In this document: in pieces, positions 15,201 to 28,132 of the stretch | How positions within the stretch are numbered: position 1 is the stretch's first letter | Layout of the letters: every line of letters starts with the position of its first letter | Assembly (NCBI GenBank): GCA_013397435.1 | Contig: VZRG01001485.1 | Coordinates: forward strand, 12,089 to 76,088 | Length of the DNA stretch: 64,000 bases | Direction: 5' to 3' | DNA from: Erythrocercus mccallii | Lineage: Eukaryota; Chordata; Aves; Passeriformes; Dicruridae | Notes under the pieces: model-generated | Database searches by the model: none | What the model saw: the letters and a program-made list of their open reading frames with translations, nothing else | What the model was told of the DNA's origin: nothing | Position numbers and translations under genes: made by a program

Positions 15201-15869
15201 CATGCAGAGCTCCTTTCCTCTCTTCTCCACAGCTGGCCTGTGTTTGTCCACAGCTCTGCCTTCATGGGAATGACCCTGCCACCGAGGTCAGGCCCTTTAT
15301 GGGAACCCTCCCCGTGCCGAGATCCTTGTCCTCAAGGATGGAGTCTGCCACAGGAGGGCATGTTGGCTCCACACCTGTAGGCTTGTAGCCACCATCAGCA
15401 AAACTCTTCAGGACCTCCCATTCGCACAGACAGGATCATAAGAAACACCTGAGCACCCTTAGCTGATGGGGTAACCTCTTCAGCATCCCCTGCCCACAAA
15501 GCCTCCACATGGCCAGCCTTTCTCCCAGTTGCTCGCAGGTACCAAGGGACAATGGGATGCTGCTCTGTTGAGGGTTTGCAGCCCTGGAGAAAACCTAGAG
15601 CAGGCAGGGCCAGACTTCAGCTGCCTTCACCGGTATGGCACAGCCCATCCTCCCCTCAGCAATGGCAACAGGAGAAATCCAACACAGAGAAATGCTAAAC
15701 CCCAGCCAAAACCAAGAGCCAACAGAGCAGTCAGCCAGCAGGGTCCTGCAAGTATGCAATACGTGGCAGCATGCTGTGTTTTATTAAACACCAAGCACCT
15801 CGCAACAGAAGAACAGTCTCCAAAATGTTAATTTTCCTGCAGTTGATTAACTGTCCAGCATCCAGACTC

Positions 15870-16180
15870 ACATTACCTCCGAGACTGAGCACGCGTGGGA
15901 GGGAAACTGGCAGCGAGCTCCGGGAGTGAGTGCCAGTGTGCGATCGTGAAGCGCTCTCACACCACATTTGGGATTATTGCATTCCTTGGGGAGATGCCAA
16001 ATACTCCCCCTGCCCCCCTGCCTAAGTTTTTCCCTTCTTTTTTGGTGGATGTGGATTAGGATGACAGGCAGTGGGTGCCTGTTGGATTTTCGGTCGGATG
16101 CTCCTGCTCCGATTCTTTCAGGCAGGCTGATGGATAGAGACACGCCGCCCACCTCCAAACACTTGCGTGCAAGGCTCTCA
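15870..16180 (-). promoter_or_regulatory. CpG-containing segment, possible promoter or noncoding first exon
   Basis: Locally CpG-enriched segment in AT-rich surroundings, with cgatcg, agcgct, ccggag and acgcgt among others. On the minus strand it ends in GTCTCGGAG|gtaatg at 15877/15876, which resembles a splice donor. A first exon of the next minus-strand gene or of a lncRNA is possible. Open frames here (96 codons on minus, 234 on plus from 15968) show no known domain. Confidence 0.3.
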
Positions 16181-19100
16181 GGAGCCTCCCAGCTGCAAAC
16201 ACCTCTTTTTAATAGAAGTGTTGCCTCTTCAGAGCTGCCTTGCCATGCATTCGAACATGGAAAGACCCCTCTCAGAAAACAGCACTGTTATTTTGTTGTT
16301 GTTGTTCATTTCACTCTGCAAACAGGAAAGGGAGCAAGCTGTCCCTGTCTCCCAGAGCATGTGGCTGCCACACACAAATGTCAGCCCCAGCAACAGAACA
16401 ATCTTGTTCCCGTAAGTCAACAAACAATGTTTAGAAAGGTCTGTGCTGTGGGAGGATTTCCTAACGTAATACAAGTCATCAGACTTAAAACACATGTCTA
16501 CTCTGGTGAATTTAATAAAGCAACGAGGCTGTGTAGGAAAAAAGATACAAGAAAACAAGAACTTTCTCCTGATGACTTCATCCCACAGGGGTCAACAGTA
16601 AATCAAGGGCAGCATTTGTTGGGAAGGGGAAGCTCTGGAGATTTCTTTGAGAACTTTAAAGGAATCTTGTAGTGTTCAGTAAGAAAACCAACACTTTTCT
16701 TATTAAAAAAAGGAAACCCCCATCATTTTCCCAGCATTGTACTGCGAGAGCATCACTCATGCATAGACTGTTGCAACTTGTATCATCAAGGAAGGAACAT
16801 GGCCTGAGCCACTAAAGTGTTTGTTTCACCTCCTTTTTACTGCATGGGCAACACAGGAACATGTAGATAACATTGCCCCCCATGTACCATATTCACCCAG
16901 GTATTTTACTCAGGCAATACTAGGGGAGAACAACAAATGGGGTTAACATTTTTAAACATAAAAAGAAAAAAAACTCCCCACGAAAGCCCCCAGACACCAA
17001 GCCTCACTAAGCCCAGAGTCTGGAGACACTACAATAGGGTTGCAGCAACAATGGAAATTTGCGCCTGCCTGAAAAACAGGCAGAGAGGGATGGACACCCA
17101 AAAAAGGGCCACTGGACTGCCCCAGGCAGGCACCCAGACTGTCTTCACCTCACATGCACTCAGAATAAAAGAGACCTCTAGAAAATCAAAAGATGGATCA
17201 TTTTCCATGTTCTCGACATAACTATCAAAATGAAAGCTGATCCTGTTGTGTTGAGGCCTCTGAGTAATCTGCTGAAGCCAAGAGGAAATCCTAGGGGATA
17301 TTCATGGCTCTTGGCAGCACAGTCCTGCACCAGCTGGACCTTGACCTACCCAAGTGCAGCTGTTCCCAGGTATGCCATTGCCTGCTTCCACCAAGCACAG
17401 CTTTACAGAGTTGATTACTTTTAGGATATACAGCTCTATGTACTAAAAATAAAATTAATTTAAATAAAATAGTGCATATTTGTGCAATTATATTTACACT
17501 GCAATTAAAAAAGTTTCATCTCTCTTCTTTGTATTGCTTGGGAGCACACATACATTTCTCTTGTATTGTCAGGAAGATCTTCCTCTTTGCAAATTCAGGC
17601 ATTCTAAAGATGAACGATCTGCTAATCTTTTAAATTTAAAACAAATCAAAAAGCAGCACATTGTAGAAACTTGCATTAAAATCCCACATCCACACATGCA
17701 TGCAAACAATACCTTTCAGTGGTTTAAGACATAATAAAAACAAAGCCCACACACCCCTTTATTAACTCTCGCAATCAGCTTTTATCACAACACTTAATCT
17801 ACCCTAAGCTTTTGTACAAACAACAGGAGATGCACAAAATCTCCCATCTCCAGAACCACACTTGATTCAATATTCACCACTGAGAAGAGCAAGGATAAAT
17901 ATACTCAGAACACCCACAGCAACTCCCTGTGATGTCTCCCTGTGACCAAAGCTAAAGTTATTTAGAACACAATACAACATTCACAAAAATAAAACATTAG
18001 TCATTAGCTCCCTAACCTCATCTCAAGTCTTTTACCTGCCTTCCTGAAGCTCCAGAAATCATGTGCTCAAATACAAAAAATGAAGCAGCTGTTACTGAAA
18101 TTTTGCAAGCCATATAAAATGCAGAGTTACTCAGTATAGAACTTTCTGAACTGTGAAAATGTTTAACTTCTCTTTGGTTAAAAAGTCAGAGAGTAATAGT
18201 CAACAACACTGACCTACTTCAGCTACCTAATTCAGAAGATGAAAGAAAGTTTAATAACCACTAGATGATTTCCTCAGTCTTTACTTGTTGTAGGGCCTGT
18301 AGGCATGTGATGTTTTTATATGGTCTTGTAAAAGAACATTTAAAATTCTTTAGTATGTGGAGTTATATTGACCTAATGAAGTTTATCATTTCGGCCAAAG
18401 AATGTTTGAGAGCCTGTTACCAGCAGGTTTCCAGACTCCCATAAAATACAGCTTTATTCATGACTCCTGAAGAGTCCCAAAGTTGCCCCCGGCTACCTGA
18501 AAGCTCAGTGACAGATTTAAAAATACAATTCACAGGTCACTGTCCTCATACAAAGCTTCAGCTATATCTAAGTATGTTGTACTAAGCCACCAAGTGCAAT
18601 TTTAACATACTGTAGCTTCACACACAAAGAAAAAATCTTTCACTTTAATGATTAATCAGTAACACTCATGGAGGTTTCTTTTATTGCTTCTGACCTAAGT
18701 ATGAGCTGCAACTCTCCTGATACTCCTCTTTGACTCCAGGAGTCAAATATATAGCTTCCCATAGAGCAGGCCAACAGCACAGTGGATATGCACTTCTCAC
18801 TGCACCATACCAGAGAAAAGTGAAGTCCCTAAATTTTAAGGTTCCTAAAGTAAACAACCTCATCAACACAAACCTAAAAAGCAAAGATTTGCACATGCTA
18901 ATCTGACCATTGGAATAGCTATTTCAAGTATCAGTCCTACAGAGATCACTTAAAAAGAGTGGTAAAATCTTATCATTTTGGATGGGTTGAATGAAAATAG
19001 ACTGCAAGGAAACACAATGCATGGTGCAAAACAATAACAAACCTATAAGCCTTCATAAAATTTTCTACCAGCTGTGAAAAATCAAAGGTGTAACAGAAAA

Positions 19101-19385
19101 AGTGGGTTCCTTCTCTAGCATAATTAAGCATTATTTTAAACACCTGACAGCAAGTGCAGATGACATCAGTTAAGTGAAAGATGAGCTCTCCTATATTTGA
19201 GTTTGTTTTGTCTCAGTTAAAACAGGCCGTGAAGATTCCGAATGTTTTGCAGAGGTTTACAAAATGCAGAAATGCCACCTGTGGGTGCAGGCACAGGTTA
19301 GGGGAAAGCCACAATTCTGATCTCTTGCCTGGGAAAAAGCCATAAAGAGGAGAGAGAGGAAAACCTCAGAGCATCATTAGGAGTT
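16181..19385. other. Intergenic sequence, nothing recognised
   Basis: AT-rich sequence without coding signal. A (TTG)4-type run lies near 16295-16306 and A-rich stretches near 16960-16975. The plus-strand 234-codon ORF that starts at 15968 runs to 16672 but lacks any recognisable domain and shares its space with open frames on the other strand. Confidence 0.6.
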
Positions 19386-19650
19386 TTGCTAACTATTTGC
19401 GGTGTCTCTGGCATCCCCTCCCTTGGCATTTGTCACCTTTCCCTCGGCTCATCCCTGCCAGCCCGGCTCAGCCGGCAGAGCCCGGCTCTCCCCGCAGCGA
19501 ACAAACGCAGCGTCCTCCCTCCCGCCTGGCCAATCCCTCCATCTGCTGCCACAGCAGGGGAGCTGGGAAAGCTCGGCTTACATCTCACGCTGCATGTTGC
19601 TGGAAATTTCTGCCATCTGCTATTGCCTTGCCTCCCATGCTTCACAAAAA
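19386..19650. promoter_or_regulatory. GC/CpG-rich island with CCAAT motif, possible promoter or enhancer
   Basis: About 260 bases much richer in G+C and CpG than the flanks. It is stop-poor in three plus frames and one minus frame, which is a by-product of base composition. It contains a CCAAT motif (ggccaatccc, about 19527-19536) beside CpG-rich sequence. No TATA box or clear exon was identified. Confidence 0.3.
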
Positions 19651-20429
19651 TATCGGTGACTAAATAGAAAGTAATTCCTTTATCAGACGTTTTAAAGTGG
19701 TGTCAATTTGAATCGTGACTTTTTTTTTGATTGCTTCTGTATTCACATGAACATAGCAAATCAATAAAGATTAAGGGATAAAGATGGAAGATTTATACAG
19801 ATCAGATTTATACAGATAGCAAATAACTAAATATCTTAAACAGCCTATTTCTTACAAAAACTTTTTTTTTAACTATGATTTGGATGACTTTTGACCTGCG
19901 TGAACAACACATGATTCTCTCCCAAAGCCAAGCCCTAAATTCATCACACAAGTTATTGCACTGGAATGCAATTTCAAACCACAGAATATCCTACACAAAC
20001 ACACCCTGCCCAGGCAGCACCCAGAGCTGGAGACTGAGCGAGCAGCAGTGCAGGGAACCCTCCTCAGGCTGCTCTTGGATTTCATGAATTTGCACTCGCA
20101 CTCACAAGCCAAGCCTTGGATGAGGCCAGATACACAATTCAAAATACACCTTGCTACAAAAAAGCATTTTAAAACAAGCAAAATCAAGCATTTGGTGACT
20201 TAAATATCCTCTACTGTCCCTTTGTGGGCATTCTCTAAAGGCTTGCAGGATGACCCAGCACAGAAACAACACATACAGGGAATAGCAGACCCCAACTCCT
20301 GATATGAAACACCTCATCATGGATACCTCAGAGAGCTCAGAGGGACCATGCTGCCTGATGACACAGAGGTTTATAATCAGCCTGTTTCTTCTACACAATT
20401 TTAAGACAGGACTTACCTTTGTAGGTGCT

Positions 20430-21174
20430 CCAAGCGCACTGCTCCTGCTGCTCTGCCTACCAGGGCCAGCGTTCTCCTTTTCCGGGTGACTCAGGCAGCA
20501 GCTTGTGGCAATGGAGGCAGCTGCTTCCCACACTGTCCACAACCCCAAACCACGCTGCTGAGGAACCCCGTCCTGCCCAGGGAAGGAAGGGGTGGGAGCA
20601 ACTCATCACCAAATTGGCCCCAACCCTGGTAGCTGCCCAGGAGCCCCTCCAGGTGCACCTCATCTCCCAGATGGCAGCTGGGACATCCTCACCTGTGCGC
20701 GCTCCGCTCCCTGGCCCGCAGGTGTGAGGGCAGAGGCAGCCCCAGGAGCCCCTCTCTGGCTGAAGGCGACACCCTGACCACCGGCAGTGTCCACCGAGCT
20801 GTCCAGGGCCGCTTCCCAACACACCTCGGACAGGCCAAGGTGGGATTCGGGGCAGCAGCAGGTCCCTGGGGCGGCAATGGGGCCGAGGGTCTGCGTGAGG
20901 GGAGCGCGGGGCTGCCTCACGGCTGGTTCTGGCCGGTTCCGGCCGGTTCTGGCCGGTTCCTGCCGCCCCTCTGAGCCCCTCAGGCGGCGCCTCAGGGGCT
21001 GAGGCTGGAAAAGGCTGCTGGGCACCAGGAGTGCGGGGCAAGGGGAGATGAGGGGGCAGAAACACGTGGCAACAGGGTTCATTTCTCTTTGTTTCTCACC
21101 ACCCAAATGTATTTAGTCAATTTACCCCAGGTGGAATTAATTTCTCCGTGACAGTGCACAGTAAGGGATGTCCC
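20430..21174. other. GC/CpG-rich block bordering the first assembly gap
   Basis: About 740 bases of GC-rich sequence, densest in CpG between 20690 and 21000, with a 10-bp tandem repeat at 20921-20960. It runs directly into 505 N. Overlapping open frames (up to 202 codons on minus) have no recognisable domain and look compositional. It could be a CpG island or part of a GC-rich interspersed element that broke the assembly; I could not classify it. Confidence 0.35.
20921..20960 (+). repeat. Tandem decamer repeat, four units
   Basis: Four head-to-tail copies of a 10-bp unit, GGYYGGTTCY (ggctggttct, ggccggttcc, ggccggttct, ggccggttcc), seen directly. It lies inside the CpG-rich block next to the gap. 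Confidence 0.9.
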
Positions 21175-21679
21175 NNNNNNNNNNNNNNNNNNNNNNNNNN
21201 NNNNNNNNNNNNNNNNNNNNNNNNNNNNNNNNNNNNNNNNNNNNNNNNNNNNNNNNNNNNNNNNNNNNNNNNNNNNNNNNNNNNNNNNNNNNNNNNNNNN
21301 NNNNNNNNNNNNNNNNNNNNNNNNNNNNNNNNNNNNNNNNNNNNNNNNNNNNNNNNNNNNNNNNNNNNNNNNNNNNNNNNNNNNNNNNNNNNNNNNNNNN
21401 NNNNNNNNNNNNNNNNNNNNNNNNNNNNNNNNNNNNNNNNNNNNNNNNNNNNNNNNNNNNNNNNNNNNNNNNNNNNNNNNNNNNNNNNNNNNNNNNNNNN
21501 NNNNNNNNNNNNNNNNNNNNNNNNNNNNNNNNNNNNNNNNNNNNNNNNNNNNNNNNNNNNNNNNNNNNNNNNNNNNNNNNNNNNNNNNNNNNNNNNNNNN
21601 NNNNNNNNNNNNNNNNNNNNNNNNNNNNNNNNNNNNNNNNNNNNNNNNNNNNNNNNNNNNNNNNNNNNNNNNNNNNNNN
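21175..21679. other. Assembly gap (505 N)
   Basis: Run of N. The left flank is GC-rich; the right flank begins with a moderately GC-rich, purine-biased segment (about 21680-21860). Any reading frame spanning it is meaningless. Confidence 1.
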
Positions 21680-24600
21680 GTCCTGTGAGACACCCAGCTT
21701 GGGGCTGGGACAGTGATGGATCACCTGGAAGCCCTCTAAAGGGGGATAGTGAGAGGGAGGGTAAATCAGTCAACCAGACCATGGAAAAGGTGGAGAATGG
21801 GTTTAGAGTGATCCAAATCCTCCAGTAAGAGGAGAGAAACCCCATCTAGCCAACACCTAGGGATAGAAATCAAAGCATGACTTGATTGCAACCTAAGTAT
21901 CTCCTTGAGGAAATCTGAGGTATGATGTCACGTAATTTATATGAAAATATTCAGAAGTGGATTGAAACAGATTCTGACTTCATCTGCATTTAAAGTAAGG
22001 TTAGACGTTTTGTCTAGAAGAGAAGCTGTCCATTCCAAACCCCACTGAAGAGTGGCCTATCCCTGAAAATGAAGAGTGGGGATTTTTGTTGTCATCACTA
22101 CTTGAAAACTTTCAAATAGTTTCTCAGTAGGTGAACCCACATTTATAAAATATAGGCTTAATAGTTAATGAAGAGAGAGTTAATGAAGAGCTATTAAGAA
22201 CATTAATGAAATATTACCTCCCTCTTCAGAGCAGTGATTTGGTGATGTTTCTTATAAGGTGCACCACACAGCTGTTTTCCTCCCCTAATCATTAAGCATT
22301 ACCACTCCAACTAATAAACAATGCCAAAGCAATTTTTTGCAATGTTTTCTTTTCCTTAAAGACCTGTTGCAGCAACTCTTCCCAAAGTCAAATATGTAGA
22401 CTGTTATCCACAGTTTTTCTAATAGTTGTTCATGTTAACCTTTGACCATCCAACTCCTCCCTTAGTTTATAACATAGCAATATTACACATTCAAGTAATA
22501 AGAAATTATGCTGGTTCAATTCCTCATTAGGATAATTACACAATGAGAGTTGTGAATGCTGTAAAAGGAAAATAAGAAAGCATATGCCACTACTGCATTC
22601 AGTTATGGATCCCCATGGATTAAAACTCAGTTTTGTGGTGACTTGGGTAGCTGCCAGGAGATAAACCATAACGTTTGTTTTGACAAACTTGGGGCAATCC
22701 TCTTTATTTACCAGGAACTGAAAGAACTCTACTTGTACCAAAGCAGCATAGCAAGAGACTGCTTTTATGGGAAAAGGAAGACCTGAAAATTTATACTGTT
22801 TTGGTGTGCTGCCCTTCCGTGCTTGAGCATGAAACATGTGAAATAATTGGTTCCCTTGGGTACACAAATTAAAAGCCCGTTCACCACAGAGTGCAAAGCC
22901 TCTCATTTCTGAGCAGGTGAACATGTAGCAACTAGACATTTCATACAGCATACTATCAGGTATAGAAGCCTGGAGAACTTGTTTTCAAAAAAAGCAGGCA
23001 AGGTCACAGCATGCACTGAGGAAGGAAGTATTGCTCTAACGTGGATTTCTTTTCTCTGCTTAAACACAGAACAATTTCATCAGATTCACACCAGAGGAAA
23101 AGTTGACCTGGTGAAGAGTTAAGAGGTCAAGCAAGAAAGCTTTCAACATCTTTTTGATATTTCTGCACACCTCCCATGTTGAAGAGCACATGAAGACACA
23201 CTGGAGTGTTTATCAGAAAGTGATTTGCCTTCAGGAACCATAAAAACCTTGTTTTGTTTTCTGCCAAATTTTGTGAGCTTGGATAATCTCAATTAGATTT
23301 AAAAAATGCTTTAAAATGAAACACTGACTTATCTGCTTTCAGGAAGGGAGGTGGAAAGGACATAGTCTCTGTGATTCTTTATCATAACATTCTGGGGTTT
23401 TATGTATAAACACAAACTCTGAAATGTCTATAAAATTTCACTTAAACCCAAAATAGACCAAAGATACGAAATATTCCATTTCTAGTATAGCTTTGAACAG
23501 ACAATGCATCTTCATGTAGTATTTGATTTAATGCCCATTTTATCACAGATGGTATAATCACAAAAAATGGAACACTTGAAAGGAATCTGACAAACAGAAC
23601 CAGATGTAAAACATCTTGAAGCTTACAAATTCATCACAAAGATTAAGGAGGACTTGAAAATAAAGGGTTTCTAAGCTTCCAGCAAACCAACACATCTGTT
23701 CAGTCCAGAAGTGCTTCCCTAATTCCTGATGTGTTTACACAGTGAGAAGATGCAGTAGGAACTAGATCAGATGCAATTCTGTTTGAGGGGTTCATTACCT
23801 CGTCTCTGCAGCAGAGCCAGGGCACAGAATAACCACACATAAAATGCAACTGAAGAACATGGATGCATTGGCCTCAGGAGAAATATTACAGGCAGGTGGG
23901 AAGCAAGGAAGAAATGTGCTGTTGCACTCCAATAATTGTTAAAGTGGATGGATCGTAAAGAATCCCTCTGTCTATGAATAACTGTGCTCCTATTACTGGT
24001 TAACGCACAGGCCCTGTGGAGTCACTTTTGCAAAATCATTTTTAAACCGTAGTAAGAACACTATGCAAAAGGGTGCTCCTTTCTGTGAATGTTTTAGAAA
24101 AAGAACCAACCAAGCAAATTAACATTTCCATTACTTAATCTTCACAAACAACTGCCCACCTGAAGAAATCATGCCCTCATCTACTCCAGCCTTGTAACCA
24201 CAATGTACTGTTTATGCTGCGCTTACAAATTTATTTCCTCACACTGGCCAAAGATGACCATTAGCACCTGTGTCCTCACTGCCAGAGTTCTGAAGTCCAA
24301 CACAAAAAGCAAACACTAGTCTGCCTGAAAAGTTAAAATGCCTCGAACTTCCCAAAACTATTTGTTTGAAACTTGAGTGCTTTTCAGAAGAAAGCAGAAA
24401 CTTGAGCCAAGCATGGGAGAGCCAAGATCTAGGAGAGGTGAGCAGACACCACCAGCAGCCAGGAAAGGCAGCAGTGCCAGAAGTGTTATTTCCAGTCTCC
24501 ACTCATGACTCCTAAATCCCTTCAAAAAAATCTTTCAAAGCTCTCATCCACTCTAGTGGTTCTGGATACTGTCCACATTAATCACTCCTAGGAAAAGAGG

Positions 24601-27600
24601 AAAACGTTATGCTTGTGCAAGCAAAAAGCTCATCAAGCTGCATGTAAAATTTAAAAGTTTGCCCTTTCTAGCATTTAGAATCCAAAAGTATAATGGAAAT
24701 AAAGTACCAAGTCAACAGTGGAGCATCTGCAACCACTTTCAGTGAAGATGGAAGATAATCAGTGCTGGAGGCATGCTCAGGACAAGCCTTCCCATATGAC
24801 AGATGCCTTAAGCATTCCAGTTTGCTGGCTATTGTCACCATTTGGTTCAAAGAGAAACACTGCTGGCACAAAGCTAGTTTTAATGTAGCAGCACCAAAAC
24901 ATCTCTTGCCCCACAGAGATTGGTTACCTAGTTGTCTCCCATCCGGTTTCCAAGCAAGATTCAAATCTGTCACCAATTTAACTTCACCATGTCAGCTTTG
25001 CTTGTAGTGACTTCTAGATGCTGGGCTACATAAAGAAATCTTGTAGTGTTGGAAGAATCAGCATTCTTAGTACTGAACTGTCAGTGTTAAAGCACACAGG
25101 GCTTATTCAAGCTACTTCAGAGAAAGAGTTTTTATGGTACTGTGCACTAGTAACTTCTCTCTGAGGTGAGCTTCAGCATGAAAACAGAAGCATACTTTTG
25201 AGGTGCCAAAACATTGTTCATCTGCATGATGGAAAAACTTCTGCTAAACAAAAGGGTTGTGAATATTTTGTTTTATCTGAACTTTGGATCATTTTAAAGA
25301 AAATAATCCTTGGGTTCCATTTTGTTTTCTCTTAGTATACACTTATGAGTAACATACAGCAAGATTTACTGTCTACAGAAGGTTTCTTATATTCTCAATC
25401 TCAAAAATACTCACATCCTCTTCACTTCTACATTGTATATACACAGTATGAGATTGCAGTTCCCATGGATGGCTTTAGTTTTGGGACCATAAGTTATCTT
25501 CATGTGCATTTCAGGCCTCTTAAACTCTTCTGTCCTTCAGGGGTGACAAACCATGATTTTTATCACAGCAAAGAAGCGTAGCAACATCCATATCAGTTTA
25601 TGGTCCTAGGGTTATTCCATTAATAGCAACATCATTTCTTAAAACATTAATCACCCATTGTTAAAAGTGACAAATTTTTGCTTCATTATATAATTATTTT
25701 AGGGTTTTTTTCTCATATTATGTTTTGCTTTTTCCATCTGTTAGTTTCCATGAAGTTGCAACATAGTTTTGGCACAAACTGGATAATTTCCATCACAATG
25801 TATTCATCTTTCTTCATATTTTCATCAACATCTGGAATCATTGTGCATTTCTCAGAGAAAATATTCCCCAAATCTTACTCTTTAAGAGAGTGGGGAAATT
25901 TGACACTAGATGATGCTCTAATGCAAAAACTTTCTACATTGTTTGAGTCTGTTTCTTTAGCTGTACACTTTCTGCAAAGTGACAGGAAAAAAATTATCTT
26001 TTTTAACCTTTAACTGCCCCTAATAGCTGTGTCAATATTAAAAATTGGCAAGTACGACTTTTCTACTACTTTAATTTTTAAAGTCTGCTCTACTAACCCA
26101 TGTAAAAGCATGTAAAATATTAAAATTATAAACACTATAAAAAAGTACATCTGCAGCACAGGAAACAAAGATAAAACTCAAATTTTCCTTAATACAAATA
26201 TATCATCTACAAAAAGCCTTTTGTAATTGCTGGATTCTTCTGCTGGTTACTTCTGCTCCAGATGCTATCTTAACCCAAATAAAAATAAAGGAATTTTATA
26301 CCAAAGCACAAGTTTATTGTGTGCTTTTCAGATTGCAAGATAGTCCTCGCTCACAACTACACCTAATTCAAAATAAGAGCTCTTTTATCTTTAAAATATC
26401 TCCCCCTATCTGCTTAAACATTCTTACAGCTCACCACTTTCAAAGCAGCTGTCAACAACATAACAGACCCCAACCATGCATACTGCAATTTTTTCTACAA
26501 GTTCCCCAGTTTTTGCATCTTCTGACACCCTCAAAAATTTTGCAGGAACTCCAAATAAAACCAAACCTTCCTTCTGCTCAAGTATCTGTGATGCAAAGGA
26601 AGCTAGTCCTTCAAGGATAAAATGTAGCTCCAACAGTGTCCAGACTTGCCTGAAATCAAATACTCCTTGGCTTCCTTTACTGCAGGAGCACAAGTTTCTG
26701 CATACCCCTGCCCATCACCCCTGTACCGACCAGCTTACAACAGTACTCACAAGATGTGTTTTCTAGGACTTAGGACAAACAAGAGGCCTCCAGCAACTGT
26801 TAGATTGGAGTGGGATTCAAAGGTGAACAGAGATGCCTCACTTTTAATCTTTACAGAGCTTGGAGACTCCATCTATTTTCTCTTGTGTATGGGCAACATT
26901 TCTTAAACACAACTTTTTGTTCAGACTGAAAATCACTAGTTTTGTTCCACTGACCGGTAGCAGAGAGAGACCTGCCCAGTTTGTTCAGGGAGCAATCCTG
27001 TCGGTGCTGTGCCACGCCAGCTGCTGGGAACACTGCTTGCACCATAAGGAGAGCAGCGAACAAGCTCTAATGCTCCATCACCTCCTTCTCTGTCAGCTTT
27101 CCACTCTGCTGACTAAAGCTGTTGGAAGCAATATGCCCAAATAAAATGGCCCACAAAGACAACTGCATTGCTTCAGACCCCCCTAGCTCACTACAGTTCA
27201 GACATCAGAAACACTGCAATTTGCAAGCCCACTTGCCTGTAATTTCCACAAAATTTATGTCAATTCCTGGTAAATTGGTGCTCAGCACCACACCCTTCAG
27301 TTGTCCTCAGCAGAAGAGTTTGTTGATCTCTTTCCTTCACAGACTTGTTCCTACACCTGCACTTCCCAGCAGGTATTCAGAAAAACAACTCTCCGAGTTT
27401 TGCAAGGTCAGTGAGCCAGGAACAGCCATTGGAGAGCTGTGTCCATAAAACAGAGAACTATGTTAGGCAGGGATAAGGAGATGCCCGAGAGCGCTGAGTG
27501 AGGTAGAGCAATATGAACCTGTACCAGCAGCTGTGGAGCAAGCAGACAGGACTGACTGTGTCTGTTGTGTGCACGTCACCTCAGTGTGACAGCTCTGCCT

Positions 27601-27980
27601 CTCGCCAGGCTGACTGCTCACATCCCAGCAGCCTGAAGAAAGAATTCTCTTCCCCTTCCCACCCCTTACTTCTACACTAGACGTGACAGTACAATGACCA
27701 CCATGAAAAAACACATAACCTCTGCTAACCTGACCAAAACAGTCATCAAAATGGGAAGACCAAAGAAAGAATAGAACTCGTGATCCAAATCACTAAAACT
27801 TGCTAGGAATTGAACCTGTGATAATTTAACTCCTCTTAGATTAAGGAAAGGCACCCCAAAAAAGCATTCTCACTTAAAAGCCAAAGACACTGTGTGTGAT
27901 ACAAAGAGAACAGTAAAACACATGAAGGATTAACATGTGAAAGAAACATGTTGCCATTATGTCAAATACTGCTTTTTATA
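21680..27980. other. Intergenic sequence between first gap and BICC1 3' end
   Basis: AT-rich, no recognised gene. The longest ORF is 173 codons on the minus strand (22430-22951) without a recognisable domain. From 26321 to 27448 both strands are unusually poor in stops, with an 89-codon minus ORF at 26424-26693 followed by an AATAAA on the same strand near 26310. This is too weak to call a gene. Confidence 0.6.
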
Positions 27981-28064
27981 TTTTATTAACAAGCAAGCAT
28001 CCCTGGAACTGGGTCTATATAAAAATACTTCAGAACCAATCAGAATACAAGGGAGTTATATAAA

Positions 28065-28132
28065 TTTATTTTATGTAACACTGATTAGTTTTGAAAATTT
28101 CCATTTTTAGTGTTTTAATTTCAACTTTTATT
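28065..28132 (-). terminator. Candidate BICC1 polyadenylation signals
   Basis: Two canonical AATAAA hexamers on the minus strand, at 28127-28132 and 28065-28070, with a third slightly further on at 27982-27987. Their distance from the stop (about 2.7 kb) fits the usual length of the vertebrate BICC1 3' UTR. A proximal alternative at 29768-29773 would give a UTR of about 1 kb. Confidence 0.35.

Larger units (their letters stand above)
1..15867. other. Intergenic sequence downstream of BICC1, no gene recognised
   Basis: AT-rich unique-looking sequence with only short ORFs in all frames and no conserved domain, tRNA or rRNA. It contains a (GA)n run at 4083-4103 and a small tandem duplication at 4404-4433. 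In vertebrates the gene downstream of BICC1 is PHYHIPL, on the same strand. I looked for its coding exons on the minus strand and found none, so it would lie further left. Confidence 0.7.

Noticed and set aside
15968..16672. 234-codon plus-strand ORF.
   Set aside because: No recognisable domain, no homologue I know, and overlapping open frames on the other strand; most likely chance in a region of low stop density.
20457..21106. Minus-strand ORFs of 202 and 148 codons in the GC-rich block.
   Set aside because: Several frames are open at once because GC-rich sequence has few stops; Pro/Arg/Ala-rich translation without a domain.
21079..21845. Long ORFs across the first run of N.
   Set aside because: They exist only because N cannot encode a stop.
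22430..22951. 173-codon minus-strand ORF.
   Set aside because: No family similarity and no splice or promoter context; within the range expected by chance in 64 kb.
1..28000. Possible PHYHIPL coding exons, expected downstream of BICC1 by vertebrate synteny.
   Set aside because: No minus-strand ORF or short segment matched what I know of that protein; the gene probably lies beyond the left edge.
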